This document shows, in pieces, positions 1 to 8,445 of a stretch of 64,000 bases of DNA. A program made the translations under genes and the position numbers. The notes under the pieces are model-generated. The model saw nothing but the letters and a program-made list of their open reading frames with translations. It searched no databases and was not told where the DNA came from. The stretch is from Desertivirga arenae. Lineage in GTDB: Bacteria > Bacteroidota > Bacteroidia > Sphingobacteriales > Sphingobacteriaceae. The DNA is taken from the NCBI RefSeq assembly GCF_017355785.1, contig NZ_JAFEWE010000001.1:124001-188000 (forward strand), read 5' to 3'. Within the stretch, counting starts at the first letter, position 1. Every line of letters begins with the position of its first letter.

Positions 1-2
1 AA

Positions 3-113
3 ACAACTGAGAAAAAAGCAAAAAACTGCTATCAAGCTATAAATCAAAACCTTAGACAGCTAAGTTTCTCAGCTGAGGTGAAAAATCTCCGAATTGGTAT
101 GGATTATGAATAA
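3..113 (+). CDS. Possible C-terminal end of a gene cut by the window edge
   Basis: A frame open from the left edge for 36 codons ends in TAA at 111-113; its last residues read RIGMDYE. It is on the same strand as the next small gene and ends 23 bases before it. The first frame also ends early (TAA at 40-42), so the choice of frame is uncertain. No family can be recognised from so little sequence. Confidence 0.3.
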   Translation, partial: TTEKKAKNCYQAINQNLRQLSFSAEVKNLRIGMDYE

Positions 114-136
114 TATTTGACACAAGCGATAAACAA

Positions 137-334
137 ATGGTCGTCGTCAATAAAATAAAATTACCAAAGGAGCTAAAGGATAATGACCAGCCCGAAGTTG
201 ACTGGGAAAACCCTAAAGATCCGGAGCAGTCACATGATCCAAGGGACATGGAACAGCTGATCCGTCAGAAGAATGAAGCTGAGAGAAGGAAGAACAATCT
301 CAGTGAAGACGAAGAGAATACAAAAGAAGATTAA
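137..334 (+). CDS. Small highly charged hypothetical protein
   Basis: A 65-residue protein rich in Asp, Glu, Lys, Arg and Asn with no hydrophobic segment, so probably a soluble, largely disordered cytoplasmic protein. The central part carries the repeated DP motifs NPKDPEQ and SHDPRD, followed by a likely helical stretch (MEQLIRQKNEAERRKN). Small acidic proteins of this kind are common and mostly unannotated in Sphingobacteriaceae. The ATG at 137 is the only sensible start; an A-rich leader precedes it, typical of Bacteroidota genes without a Shine-Dalgarno sequence. I do not recognise a function. Confidence 0.5.
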   Translation: MVVVNKIKLPKELKDNDQPEVDWENPKDPEQSHDPRDMEQLIRQKNEAERRKNNLSEDEENTKED

Positions 335-374
335 TCACCCAAAAAAATACTCGATCAACCTAATTTTAACTGTT

Positions 375-536
375 ATGAAAAAATTCACCGAAACTAAAAT
401 TGTTAAGTTAACAGAAAAGTTCGACAGACAACTGCTTAAAATCCTTAATAACGAGCTAAAAGCCGTAAAAGAAGCTAAAGAGCAGATAATTAAAACGTTA
501 AAACCTGGTTCAGACGACGGCCTTTTGGTAGCATAA
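375..536 (+). CDS. Small hypothetical protein, Lys-rich helix
   Basis: A 53-residue basic protein starting MKKFTETKIVKL and ending DDGLLVA. The frame can be extended upstream to 273, but that extension overlaps the preceding gene and has poor composition, so the ATG at 375 is preferred. The centre (KFDRQLLKILNNELKAVKEAKEQIIKTL) looks like an amphipathic helix. A clear rho-independent hairpin lies about 90 bases downstream, which supports transcription on this strand. Function unknown. Confidence 0.5.
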   Translation: MKKFTETKIVKLTEKFDRQLLKILNNELKAVKEAKEQIIKTLKPGSDDGLLVA

Positions 537-621
537 GCATCAATCTCAACCCTACATACATACCTACGAAAACAGAAAAACAATTACACAATCGTTCTTT
601 TTCCCTCAGTTAAACAACAAG

Positions 622-651
622 AAATAAGTCCGGAAAAACGGACTTATTTTG
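622..651. terminator. Bidirectional rho-independent terminator
   Basis: A perfect 10-bp stem (623-632 with 639-648) encloses an A-rich 6-base loop and is followed by T runs on the plus strand and A runs on the other side. It sits between the small plus-strand genes and the convergent acetyltransferase gene and can serve both. Confidence 0.8.
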
Positions 652-661
652 TTTATGATCT

Positions 662-1111
662 TTAGAGTTCGCGTTTCATACACACGCTTTCAGTCATTCC
701 TACATAAGGACCGAAATTGTCTATGATCAGGAAACCATGCTTGGTGTATAGCTTGATGGACTCAGGTTGTCGTTTTCCTGTTTCCAGAAGCGCCTCATTA
801 TAATAAAGCTGTTTCGCCCATACCAGCAACTCATCAATAATAGAAGAAGCCACTCCAAATCCCCTGAAGTAGGGATTTACAAACATCCTTTTTATTTCCA
901 CTGCGCGGTCTGATATTTCCTTGAAACAACCACAGCCTACTGCTATATCCTGAATATATGCGATAACAACTGTATTTAATTTTGAAACATCTGTGTAAGC
1001 ATTAAACTGATACTGGACATCCTGATATCTTCCCTGAAGGTCACTATCCAACTCCATAGTCAGGTTTTTAAAATCTATGTCCCTACTGGACGTTCTTTTT
1101 AGCCGAATCAT
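662..1111 (-). CDS. GNAT family N-acetyltransferase
   Basis: A 149-residue cytoplasmic protein with the GNAT fold. The acetyl-CoA binding motif A is visible as VNPYFRGFGVASSIIDELL around residues 87-105 (R-G-F-G-V-A, the RxxGxG/A signature), preceded by a strand ending in EIKRMFV and followed by the late-fold KLYTKHGF segment typical of motif B. Length matches small GNAT enzymes. These enzymes move an acetyl group from acetyl-CoA to an amine; the substrate cannot be read from the sequence. The gene is monocistronic and converges on the terminator at 622-651. Confidence 0.85.
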   Translation of the reverse strand: MIRLKRTSSRDIDFKNLTMELDSDLQGRYQDVQYQFNAYTDVSKLNTVVIAYIQDIAVGCGCFKEISDRAVEIKRMFVNPYFRGFGVASSIIDELLVWAKQLYYNEALLETGKRQPESIKLYTKHGFLIIDNFGPYVGMTESVCMKREL

Positions 1112-1543
1112 AATTGTCCTCTTATTGTCTGCATCAGCGAAAGCAAGTATACAAATTTTTCAATTCTTCCTGCTATTCTTTAACAATTTCAATATTTTAT
1201 TCTACAATTTTTATATTATTAAAAACGAAACAATCATTTAATTAGATAAACATTTTAAAAACATGAAAAATAAAACTAGCAGGGGCTATTAAATCACCTC
1301 ATTTCGAAGGAGAGATCTTCGTACAAATGTGCACTTGCCTTTCGAACTCTGTTTTATTCGCAGCCTCTCATATGAGACTATACTTTTTTCAACCGCTTAA
1401 GCGTGCTTTTCACATGATCAAAATTCTGACCATTGTGCATAACATAAACCTGTGGATAAGTCCTGCAAGAAAACGTAAACCAAAAGGGGGCTCAACTTGT
1501 ATTTAAGTTTATTTATAATTCGAGTACTTTTTTTTATACAACA
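1112..1543. other. Intergenic region, AT-rich, divergent promoters expected
   Basis: About 430 bases between the divergently read acetyltransferase and response regulator genes. It is AT-rich and contains no credible open frame (the longest ATG frame, at 1263, has only about ten codons). No clear Bacteroidota TAnnTTTG promoter box was found. A stretch near 1350 loosely resembles a tRNA T-loop but has no cloverleaf. Confidence 0.6.
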
Positions 1544-1927
1544 ATGAATCCGGGAATACTAATTATTGAAGATGAAGAGCATGTGAGAGAAACCATAGCC
1601 TTACTTTTACAGAATGCAGATTACCGGGTAAAAGCGCTTTCAGGTGGAGAGGGTCTTTATGAAGCTATAGATACTTTCCAGCCTGACGTAATTCTGCTCG
1701 ACATCATTTTGAAAAATGAAGATGGTCGGACCCTTTGCAAGGAACTTAAGAGTAACCCGGAAACATCAGTAATTCCAATAGTAATACTTTCTGCTGTTCC
1801 TGAAATTTATAATACGATCAGTGAGGTAGGTGCGAACGATGTTATATCCAAGCCATTCGACGAAAGAACGCTATTAAGCCGCATACAAAGGCAGCTTTCA
1901 AATTCGGCCTCGGCCAATCTTTGTTAA
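1544..1927 (+). CDS. Single-domain response regulator (CheY-like receiver)
   Basis: A 127-residue receiver domain with nothing attached. All phosphotransfer residues are present: the acidic pocket E9-D10-E11, the phospho-acceptor D53 in DVILLDI, the switch Ser at S83 (VILSA) and the conserved K103 followed by Pro (SKPF). It would be phosphorylated by a histidine kinase and act by protein contacts because it lacks a DNA-binding output domain. No kinase gene is nearby, so its partner is encoded elsewhere. The leader just before the ATG has a run of nine T residues. Confidence 0.9.
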   Translation: MNPGILIIEDEEHVRETIALLLQNADYRVKALSGGEGLYEAIDTFQPDVILLDIILKNEDGRTLCKELKSNPETSVIPIVILSAVPEIYNTISEVGANDVISKPFDERTLLSRIQRQLSNSASANLC

Positions 1928-1986
1928 AGCAAAACAGAACTTAGTCCCGCTATAATTGTTGGACATTTAATTCAGATATTAAACAA

Positions 1987-2190
1987 ATGGAGAACAATTC
2001 GATCAATCAGGAAAAGCTAAAAAATATGGAGCACGTGGAGCACGACTATGAGCACCACCAACGTAATCCGGGGCCTTCGCATGAAGCTGTACATCAGGAA
2101 AATGATGAAGGAGCAGGGCCTGCATTAAAATGGATCATTCCACCCCTGGTTTTAGTACTAATTATTACCTGGCTACTATTCATGCTTTAG
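1987..2190 (+). CDS. Small His-rich single-pass membrane protein
   Basis: A 67-residue protein. Residues 1-47 are hydrophilic and rich in His and Glu (EHVEHDYEHHQR), and residues 48-67 form one strong transmembrane helix at the extreme C terminus (IIPPLVLVLIITWLLFML), so it is probably tail-anchored with the His-rich part in the cytoplasm. It begins 59 bases after the response regulator and is followed directly by a strong terminator. The His-rich segment could bind metal, but that is speculation. No family recognised. Confidence 0.65.
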   Translation: MENNSINQEKLKNMEHVEHDYEHHQRNPGPSHEAVHQENDEGAGPALKWIIPPLVLVLIITWLLFML

Positions 2191-2193
2191 ATA

Positions 2194-2232
2194 GAAATGG
2201 GGGAAGATTCTTTGAAAAACTTCCCCCATTTC
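2194..2232. terminator. Bidirectional terminator, 13-bp stem
   Basis: A perfect 13-bp inverted repeat (2194-2206 with 2220-2232) with five G-C pairs in its core and A/T-rich flanks lies between convergent genes, 4 bases after the small membrane protein and 17 bases after the end of the minus-strand MTHFR-like gene. Confidence 0.85.
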
Positions 2233-2248
2233 AAAATAAACTCCTTTT

Positions 2249-3202
2249 TTAGGCAAGCAAACCCTTTTCCAATTTAGATCTCACTCCTTTTTCCTCCAAT
2301 ATCTTAGCTACAGACTTAAGGAGTAGGCCAGAAGCTTCAATCTCTTCTTTTCGAATAGAAACACTTTCTATATTTAAGCCAAAGGGTATGTTCTTGTCAA
2401 GGCAGTAATCAATAATCTCCGTGGCAATCTGAATACAAAGATCTACAGATCGTGACAATATATTATTCGAGTAGGTTAACTCATTTACCAGCCATTCGGG
2501 TACATGAATACCTAACCAGTCTAAAAATTTCAATGTTTTAACAGAACCGCAGGGGGTTAGTGTAAAAATAAGTGTAGGAATATCAGTACCTGTCTGCTGA
2601 GACGAGAAGTATAGATCAGAAACAAGATTCTTTACATACTCAACATTATAGACACACTGGGTGATAAAAAAAGAACAGCCGCTCTGCATCTTATTAGCAA
2701 TACGAATATGCTCATTCTTCTTAAGGTTATGCCTTTCTGGTATCGCTACTGCCCCTAACAATGATGAGGGATTATAATCCTTCCAGATCTTATATGCTTT
2801 ATCCAAGGATAACTGCACCTGATGATCTCTGGAAGGAGCGCCCACAAAAACCGTCGCGTTATTCCCCTGTCCTTTCTGAACCTGTCTGGACAACTCATCT
2901 TCAGTTAGCTTACCAACAGAGCAATATACGATCTTTGAAAGATTAAGATCACGGAACCATTCATTAGCATAAGTAAATGCATCAATAGTCTGAAAAAAAG
3001 GAAAAGGCCTCTCCATAGGGTTCCGGGTAGCTTCGTCCTGCAGATCATAGATCACCAGCCCGTCAATATCCAGGTCCTGAACGCGGCCGATAGTCCTCTT
3101 AGTGATCTCCTCTATTTTCTCAGCAGAATTATTTGCTTTTGGAGGCGTAATACCATATAAAAGAATCCCCGACTGCCTCTTCTCAATTTTACTATTAAAC
3201 AT
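2249..3202 (-). CDS. Methylenetetrahydrofolate reductase-like protein
   Basis: A 317-residue protein resembling the FAD-linked methylenetetrahydrofolate reductase (beta/alpha)8 family. The best marker is GCSFFITQCVYN, the counterpart of the family's G-A-x-F-x-x-T-Q segment, together with an early VYDLQDE acidic motif and the C-terminal FGLNIESVS. Such divergent MTHFR-like proteins often occur outside methionine biosynthesis loci, so reduction of methylene-THF is likely but not certain. The open frame reaches a TTG at 3217; the ATG at 3202 is the better start. It is the only folate-related gene here and appears monocistronic. Confidence 0.7.
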   Translation of the reverse strand: MFNSKIEKRQSGILLYGITPPKANNSAEKIEEITKRTIGRVQDLDIDGLVIYDLQDEATRNPMERPFPFFQTIDAFTYANEWFRDLNLSKIVYCSVGKLTEDELSRQVQKGQGNNATVFVGAPSRDHQVQLSLDKAYKIWKDYNPSSLLGAVAIPERHNLKKNEHIRIANKMQSGCSFFITQCVYNVEYVKNLVSDLYFSSQQTGTDIPTLIFTLTPCGSVKTLKFLDWLGIHVPEWLVNELTYSNNILSRSVDLCIQIATEIIDYCLDKNIPFGLNIESVSIRKEEIEASGLLLKSVAKILEEKGVRSKLEKGLLA

Positions 3203-3264
3203 CCCCGCAAGATACAAGGAACCCGTCTATTAGAAAAATCTGAAGATAAATTTCCAGGATTTAC

Positions 3265-3630
3265 CTAATCTTTTGAATTTGGGATGAAATTAAGGTCAGC
3301 CTCATCTTTGATAGAAACATACACACGTTTCCAGGGCTGATCACCCAGCATTTTCCAACGATGAGCAGAGCCAGTTACGTCAAGTGCTATTAATACCTCT
3401 CCAGGTCGCAAAATAAACTTCTCTCCAAGGCGTGTCTCAAATTCGAGAGTACCGGTTAAGGTAAGAACATATTGCTTTGTAGGGGCATTATGCCAGTCGT
3501 ACTCGAAATCGGCAGGCGTTTCCTTAAACCTGATACCCTCTACATGATGGATTAGATTTTCAGCCACCGTACCCTCTTGAAAGTGCGAATGTCCATCTTC
3601 TCCCGTAAATAACTTATACGCTTTGATCAT
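3265..3630 (-). CDS. Cupin-domain protein
   Basis: A 121-residue single-domain cupin. The two half-motifs can be seen: the YDWHNAPTKQYVLTLTGTLEFE segment (WHxxP...L.G.LEF) and the LRPGEVLIALDVTGSAHRWK segment (PGE..., H near residue 91). Small cupins of this sort act as metal-dependent isomerases, dioxygenases or sugar/ligand-binding proteins; none can be chosen here. It precedes the MTHFR-like gene by about 60 bases on the same strand, so they may be cotranscribed. Confidence 0.75.
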   Translation of the reverse strand: MIKAYKLFTGEDGHSHFQEGTVAENLIHHVEGIRFKETPADFEYDWHNAPTKQYVLTLTGTLEFETRLGEKFILRPGEVLIALDVTGSAHRWKMLGDQPWKRVYVSIKDEADLNFIPNSKD

Positions 3631-3791
3631 ACAACAAATTTGTAAAGTATTAGAAATAGTACAAGCGCTTTAATTGTTTAGGGTAAAAGCGAGGTTTATT
3701 TTAAAATTCCTTGTAACTATTCTTGTTTTCAACCACTCTTATTAGCACTTAACCAACCCAAGAATATTGAGTTACCAGATCAGATCATAAG

Positions 3792-6236
3792 ATGAAATTA
3801 TTAACGCTACCAATTATAGTTCTTGCTCTTTTCCTCAACACCATTAATAGTTTTGGTCAGAGCACTTATTCGATTAGCGGAAAAGTTGTGAACGAACAGA
3901 AGGAACCGCTGAATTTTATTTCCATCAGCCTGCTTAATCTGAAAGATTCTACCCTGGTGAAAACCGCGCTGAGCGACAAACAGGGTGAATACCGCTTCAC
4001 TCCTTCAAAACCTGGAACTTATTTAATAATGGCAAACTCTGTAGGGTTTTCCAAAACTTATAGTGGGCCTCTTCAATTAGATTCGGCTCATAATTCTATA
4101 AACCTTCCAGCGCTTGTACTAGTAGGGGAAAGTAAAACCTTGAAAGCAGTTACCATCACTGCTCAGAAACCCTTTATTGAAAGGAAGGCAGACAGACTGG
4201 TCGTAAATGTTGAATCCAGTGCTTCCTCAGCAGGAAATACGGCATTAGAGGTTTTACAAAAATCTCCGGGAGTATCTATAGACAAGGATGATAATATTTC
4301 CATGAATGGCAAGAACAGCGTACTGATCATGATTGATGGTAAGCCAACGTATATGAGCAGTGCAGATGTAGCCAACATGCTCAGAAGCATGCAAAGTAAC
4401 CAGATCGAAACCATCGAACTCATTACTAATCCCTCTGCCAAATACGATGCTGCGGGCAACGCCGGCATTATTAATATCAAAACCAAAAGGAACAAAAACC
4501 TGGGCTTTAACGGAACGATCAATGCAGGCACCGGGTATGGTAAGACTTCTAAATACAATACAGGAACAAATCTGAACTTCCGTAAGGGAAAAATCAATGT
4601 CTTTGGAAATTATAACTACAGTAACAACGGAAATATCAGTCGTTTTAATTTGAACCGCCTGGTGACCGACGATAATGAAATAACATCCTTTACCCAAAAT
4701 AATGGCTGGGATGGCAGAAGGTTTAACAATTCGTACAAAGCAGGGATAGACTTTTTTGCAACTAAGAAGACCACCCTCGGCGTTATGATCAACGGTTATA
4801 ACAACTCTGTTGATGAGGACGCGAGCAGTGGGACGGGGATTAGGTATCTTTCCGCAAATTCCACCTTCAAACCGGAAGAGGCGATCAATGTAGACGGGAG
4901 GAACAATCAGCGCTATGTGAATACTGCTTTTAACTTTAACGCTAAGACCTCACTTGATACCAGCGGGCGCGAGATCACTTTTGATGCAGACTACTCGACC
5001 TATAATGGTAAAATGGACGAGTTCAGGGATAACTTTTATAGCCGGAACAATATTACCAGTCGCCCGGTGAAATCTATTCATAACCTTGCCCCTGCCGATA
5101 TTAATATCGTATCTGCAAAACTGGATTATACTCACCCTTTCTCAAAGACACTGAAAATGGAGGCAGGACTAAAAAGCAGCTTTGTAAGAACTGATAACAA
5201 TTTCAGGTTCGATACCTTAAGGAACGATGCCTGGATCACTGACGGAGGTAGATCTAATCACTTCATTTACGATGAAAATATTAATGCCGCCTACCTTAAC
5301 CTAAATAAGCAATTTAAGAAAACTACTATTCAAATTGGGTTAAGGGCAGAGCAAACCTATTCTAAAGGAAATTCGAAAACTCAGGATAGTGTTATAAAAA
5401 GGGACTATTTAAACTATTTTCCAAGTGCATCGGTAAGTCAGAAGTTAGGTAAAGATCATCAGGTTGGATTAAGCTTTAGCAGAAGAATAGACAGACCTAA
5501 TTATAATAACCTCAATCCATTTATTTATATCCTCGACGATTACACCTACGAGCAAGGCAACCCTTACTTAAGACCTCAGTTCACCAATTCTACAGACTTG
5601 TCTTACACTTTCAAAAGCGTTTATACACTTACCTTCAATTACAGCAAAACAAACAATGTAATTGCCCAAATCACCGAACAGAACGATGAGACAAAGATTA
5701 CCCTAGCACAGGAAAGGAACCTGAGTAGCCAGACTGTTTATTCGGTTAATCTTTATACCCCGATACAGATCGCCAAATGGTGGAAGATCAATAACAATAC
5801 TCAGGTGTTCAACATGGGCTTTAAGTCAGATTTATTAGGTTCGCAGCTGGATGTAAATCAAACTGTTTTTCAAATAAATTCGGATAATCAATTCACTATC
5901 AACAAGAAAACCAGTGCCGAACTTTCTTTCTGGTACATGTCGCCCTTGCGCTACAGTATATTCCAGATCAACAATACTCCCGCTTTCAACCTGGGATTAA
6001 AAAGAAGCTTCTATAAAGATAAAATGAATCTCCGGGCCAACATAAATGACATTTTTAATATGCGTGAAAACCGCGGTAAGACCAGTTACGCAAATATGAA
6101 CCTGAATTTCAATAATAAATGGGAATCAAGGGTCTTCAACTTATCTGTTTCCTATAAGTTCGGCAATAGCAACATAAAACCTGAACGGAACAGGAATACC
6201 GGACTTGATGCCGAAGCAAACAGGATGAAGAACTAA
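3792..6236 (+). CDS. TonB-dependent receptor, outer membrane beta-barrel family (OMP_b-brl-like)
   Basis: An 814-residue outer membrane protein. Residues 1-22 are a signal peptide ending FGQ. A carboxypeptidase-regulatory-like beta domain follows (about 25-110, SISGKVVNEQKEPLNF), then a TonB plug (about 120-235, with the marker VLQKSPGVSIDKDD and IMIDGKPTYM), then a long barrel built of Asn/Tyr-rich strands ending in VSYKFGN. The layout matches outer membrane beta-barrel receptors that differ from SusC: no SusD partner is present and the barrel is shorter. The ligand is unknown. It is a single gene, convergent with the aldo/keto reductase, whose stop lies 2 bases away. Confidence 0.88.
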   Translation: MKLLTLPIIVLALFLNTINSFGQSTYSISGKVVNEQKEPLNFISISLLNLKDSTLVKTALSDKQGEYRFTPSKPGTYLIMANSVGFSKTYSGPLQLDSAHNSINLPALVLVGESKTLKAVTITAQKPFIERKADRLVVNVESSASSAGNTALEVLQKSPGVSIDKDDNISMNGKNSVLIMIDGKPTYMSSADVANMLRSMQSNQIETIELITNPSAKYDAAGNAGIINIKTKRNKNLGFNGTINAGTGYGKTSKYNTGTNLNFRKGKINVFGNYNYSNNGNISRFNLNRLVTDDNEITSFTQNNGWDGRRFNNSYKAGIDFFATKKTTLGVMINGYNNSVDEDASSGTGIRYLSANSTFKPEEAINVDGRNNQRYVNTAFNFNAKTSLDTSGREITFDADYSTYNGKMDEFRDNFYSRNNITSRPVKSIHNLAPADINIVSAKLDYTHPFSKTLKMEAGLKSSFVRTDNNFRFDTLRNDAWITDGGRSNHFIYDENINAAYLNLNKQFKKTTIQIGLRAEQTYSKGNSKTQDSVIKRDYLNYFPSASVSQKLGKDHQVGLSFSRRIDRPNYNNLNPFIYILDDYTYEQGNPYLRPQFTNSTDLSYTFKSVYTLTFNYSKTNNVIAQITEQNDETKITLAQERNLSSQTVYSVNLYTPIQIAKWWKINNNTQVFNMGFKSDLLGSQLDVNQTVFQINSDNQFTINKKTSAELSFWYMSPLRYSIFQINNTPAFNLGLKRSFYKDKMNLRANINDIFNMRENRGKTSYANMNLNFNNKWESRVFNLSVSYKFGNSNIKPERNRNTGLDAEANRMKN

Positions 6237-6238
6237 AA

Positions 6239-7135
6239 TTAACGATGGACTGTGTAAAGGTTAGGCTTTACCTGTTCATCTAAATACTGTACCTCCTCAG
6301 CCTCGAGAGGAGGTACATCAAAAACACCTATAGCTTCTGAGAGATGTTGCAGGGAATGAGTTCCAAATACAGCGCTTGCTACTACTCTTTTAGAAAGTAC
6401 ATATAGTATTGCCGTCTGAGTTAAAGTCCTGCTGGTACCGGAAACTTCTCTGACAGCCCTTGCAGCAGTATCCACCTCAGCTAACGGCCTTTCCAGGTAA
6501 GCTTTTGATTCCTTACCTGCCAGCAATCCCTGGGCAACCACTCCTCTGGCCAACACAGCAATTTTATTATCTTCCAACAGCTGAAATGCCTCTTCCTCAG
6601 GGCGCCTGTCAAGAAGACTAAACTGCATCATCACACTATCTATTCTACTTTTAGTGACATATTCCCTGATCACATTTGGACGGATAGAAGAAATGCCATA
6701 AGAGCGGATCTTCCCTTGCTCTTTTAGTATTTCAAATGCCTCTATAGTTTCATCTATTGAATCCTCAATAGTTCCCCCATGCAGCTGATAGAGATCTATA
6801 TAATCCGTCTGCAATCTCCTAAGACTTTCTTCAATCGCTTTGAGAATGTACTCCTTTCGCGGATTCCAATCCCAGCCCGAGCCGTCTGCCTTCATTTGAT
6901 TTCCAACCTTGGTAGCAAGAATAAGGTCCTTCCTGCGACGTTGTAAAAGCTTACCTAACTTTGCTTCATTGGCACCCCTTTCGTAAAGGTCTGCTGTATC
7001 AAAAAAATTGATACCTGCATCAAGGGCTTTAGAGATCACAGGCTCAATTTCTTCAATACTTCCAGTTAGAGACATGCATCCAAGCCCTATTTTACTGATC
7101 CTTAAATCTGATTTTCCAAGTATTGCAAATTCCAT
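6239..7135 (-). CDS. Aldo/keto reductase
   Basis: A 298-residue NADPH-dependent (beta/alpha)8 oxidoreductase. The family tetrad is visible: D47 in NFFDTADLYERG with Tyr52, Lys in LILATKVG, and His in DLYQLHGG. The IDSVMMQFSLLDR segment and the C-terminal ASAVFGTHSLQHL nucleotide-binding part also fit. These enzymes reduce carbonyls to alcohols; the substrate is unknown. It lies about 90 bases downstream of the cysteine desulfurase on the same strand and may be read through from it, but has no clear sulfur role. Confidence 0.9.
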   Translation of the reverse strand: MEFAILGKSDLRISKIGLGCMSLTGSIEEIEPVISKALDAGINFFDTADLYERGANEAKLGKLLQRRRKDLILATKVGNQMKADGSGWDWNPRKEYILKAIEESLRRLQTDYIDLYQLHGGTIEDSIDETIEAFEILKEQGKIRSYGISSIRPNVIREYVTKSRIDSVMMQFSLLDRRPEEEAFQLLEDNKIAVLARGVVAQGLLAGKESKAYLERPLAEVDTAARAVREVSGTSRTLTQTAILYVLSKRVVASAVFGTHSLQHLSEAIGVFDVPPLEAEEVQYLDEQVKPNLYTVHR

Positions 7136-7224
7136 AGTTTAATGAACAAATAAGCAAATATCAGGTTTGGGTGCAAATATTCTTCCAAATAACCTTATAT
7201 GATCTTGTACCCAAGGAAAACAAG

Positions 7225-8358
7225 TCAAACTTTTACAGTGCCTACGGCTGACATCACGCTGAGCACATAATCTACTTCTGAAGAGGTATTATTTCTGCTA
7301 AAAGAAAAACGAATAGTTTCCTTCCTCTCGCCTGTCCCAAGGGCATTAATAACATGTGATTTTGAGCCTCCTGTACAGGCACTTCCCCCACTCGCATAAA
7401 TTCCTGCGATATTAAGTTTAGCTAAAATTGGCAGTTCATCATCAAGGATATCCATGGAAACACTAAGAACAGAACAAAGACCGGTTTCTTGTCCGGAAGT
7501 TCCATTAAACTGTGCTGAAGGAAAAATTTCAATAATCCCTTTCATTAATCGCTTCTTAAGTTGGAGGATATGCTGTTGATGATTTTTCATATTGGTACAG
7601 GCTATCTCCAGGGCCTTGGCCATACCCACGATTCCGGCTACATTTTCTGTACCGGCACGTAATCCCATTTCCTGTCCCCCTCCGTGTAAAAATCGCGATA
7701 AGGCTATAGTGGGGCGGCGACAAAGGAAGCCGGTTCCCTGAGGGCCATGAAATTTATGAGCAGAGCCTACGATAAAGTCAGGAGATGTTTCATCGAGCAT
7801 ATCCATCTGATAATGACCTACGGTTTGTACCGTGTCTGAATGGAAAAGTGCTCCGTAGCTATGGCAAAGCCTGGCAATTGAGCTTATATCATGCATGGTA
7901 GCTACCTCATTATTGGCATGCATAAGTGTTACCAGGGTTTCTCCTTTGATTAAAAGTAAACTCTCCAGCTGGTCCAGATCTACTCTTCCCTGGCTATCGT
8001 GATCAAGAAATACAATCTCTACAAGTTCCCGGGCAGAAAGATCTTTCAAAACGTTTAATACAGCATGATGCTCAAGATGACTGCTAATAATCCGTTTAAC
8101 TCCATGAGCCCTAACCGCAGAATGGATTGCCATATTGTCGGCTTCCGTACCACCTGAGGTGAAAAAAATGTCTGCAGGGGCTGCATTCAGACATTCAGCT
8201 ATTGTCTTTCTGGCCTTTTCTACTTCAAGTCTTGCTCTTCGCCCTCTGGTATGTGTTGCCGAGGGATTTCCAAATGCTTCCCTGTAAAAAGGAGCCATAA
8301 CATCAAAAACAGCAGCATCCATGCGGGTAGTTGCTGCATTGTCCAGGTATACTTCCAA
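7225..8358 (-). CDS. Cysteine desulfurase (NifS/IscS type)
   Basis: A 377-residue PLP-dependent class V aminotransferase-fold enzyme that converts L-cysteine to alanine and an enzyme-bound persulfide. The start region VYLDNAATT is family-typical. PLP Lys is K202 in GSAHKFHGPQG, the PLP-stacking His is in SSHLEHHAV, and the catalytic Cys is C328 in ASGGSACTGGS. No ATG lies between the upstream in-frame stop and the conserved N terminus, so translation must begin at TTG (8358) or a neighbouring non-ATG codon. It sits 87 bases after the CstB-like gene, consistent with a sulfur/persulfide module. Confidence 0.93.
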   Translation of the reverse strand: MEVYLDNAATTRMDAAVFDVMAPFYREAFGNPSATHTRGRRARLEVEKARKTIAECLNAAPADIFFTSGGTEADNMAIHSAVRAHGVKRIISSHLEHHAVLNVLKDLSARELVEIVFLDHDSQGRVDLDQLESLLLIKGETLVTLMHANNEVATMHDISSIARLCHSYGALFHSDTVQTVGHYQMDMLDETSPDFIVGSAHKFHGPQGTGFLCRRPTIALSRFLHGGGQEMGLRAGTENVAGIVGMAKALEIACTNMKNHQQHILQLKKRLMKGIIEIFPSAQFNGTSGQETGLCSVLSVSMDILDDELPILAKLNIAGIYASGGSACTGGSKSHVINALGTGERKETIRFSFSRNNTSSEVDYVLSVMSAVGTVKV

Positions 8359-8445
8359 AATTTCCAGCTTTAATAAAAAGCTAAGGTCGGCGATGGACCG
8401 GAGAGTATATGGTACTATAAATGAAAACTACAGGACATTGAGGAC

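Noticed and set aside
273-374. Upstream extension of the small Lys-rich gene to 273
   Set aside because: It overlaps the preceding gene in another frame and has poor composition; the ATG at 375 is better.
1318-1400. tRNA-like T-loop sequence
   Set aside because: No acceptor, D or anticodon stems can be formed around it.
4163-4697. Long antisense frames inside the TonB receptor gene
   Set aside because: They mirror a strong coding frame of a recognised family and have no protein-like features of their own.
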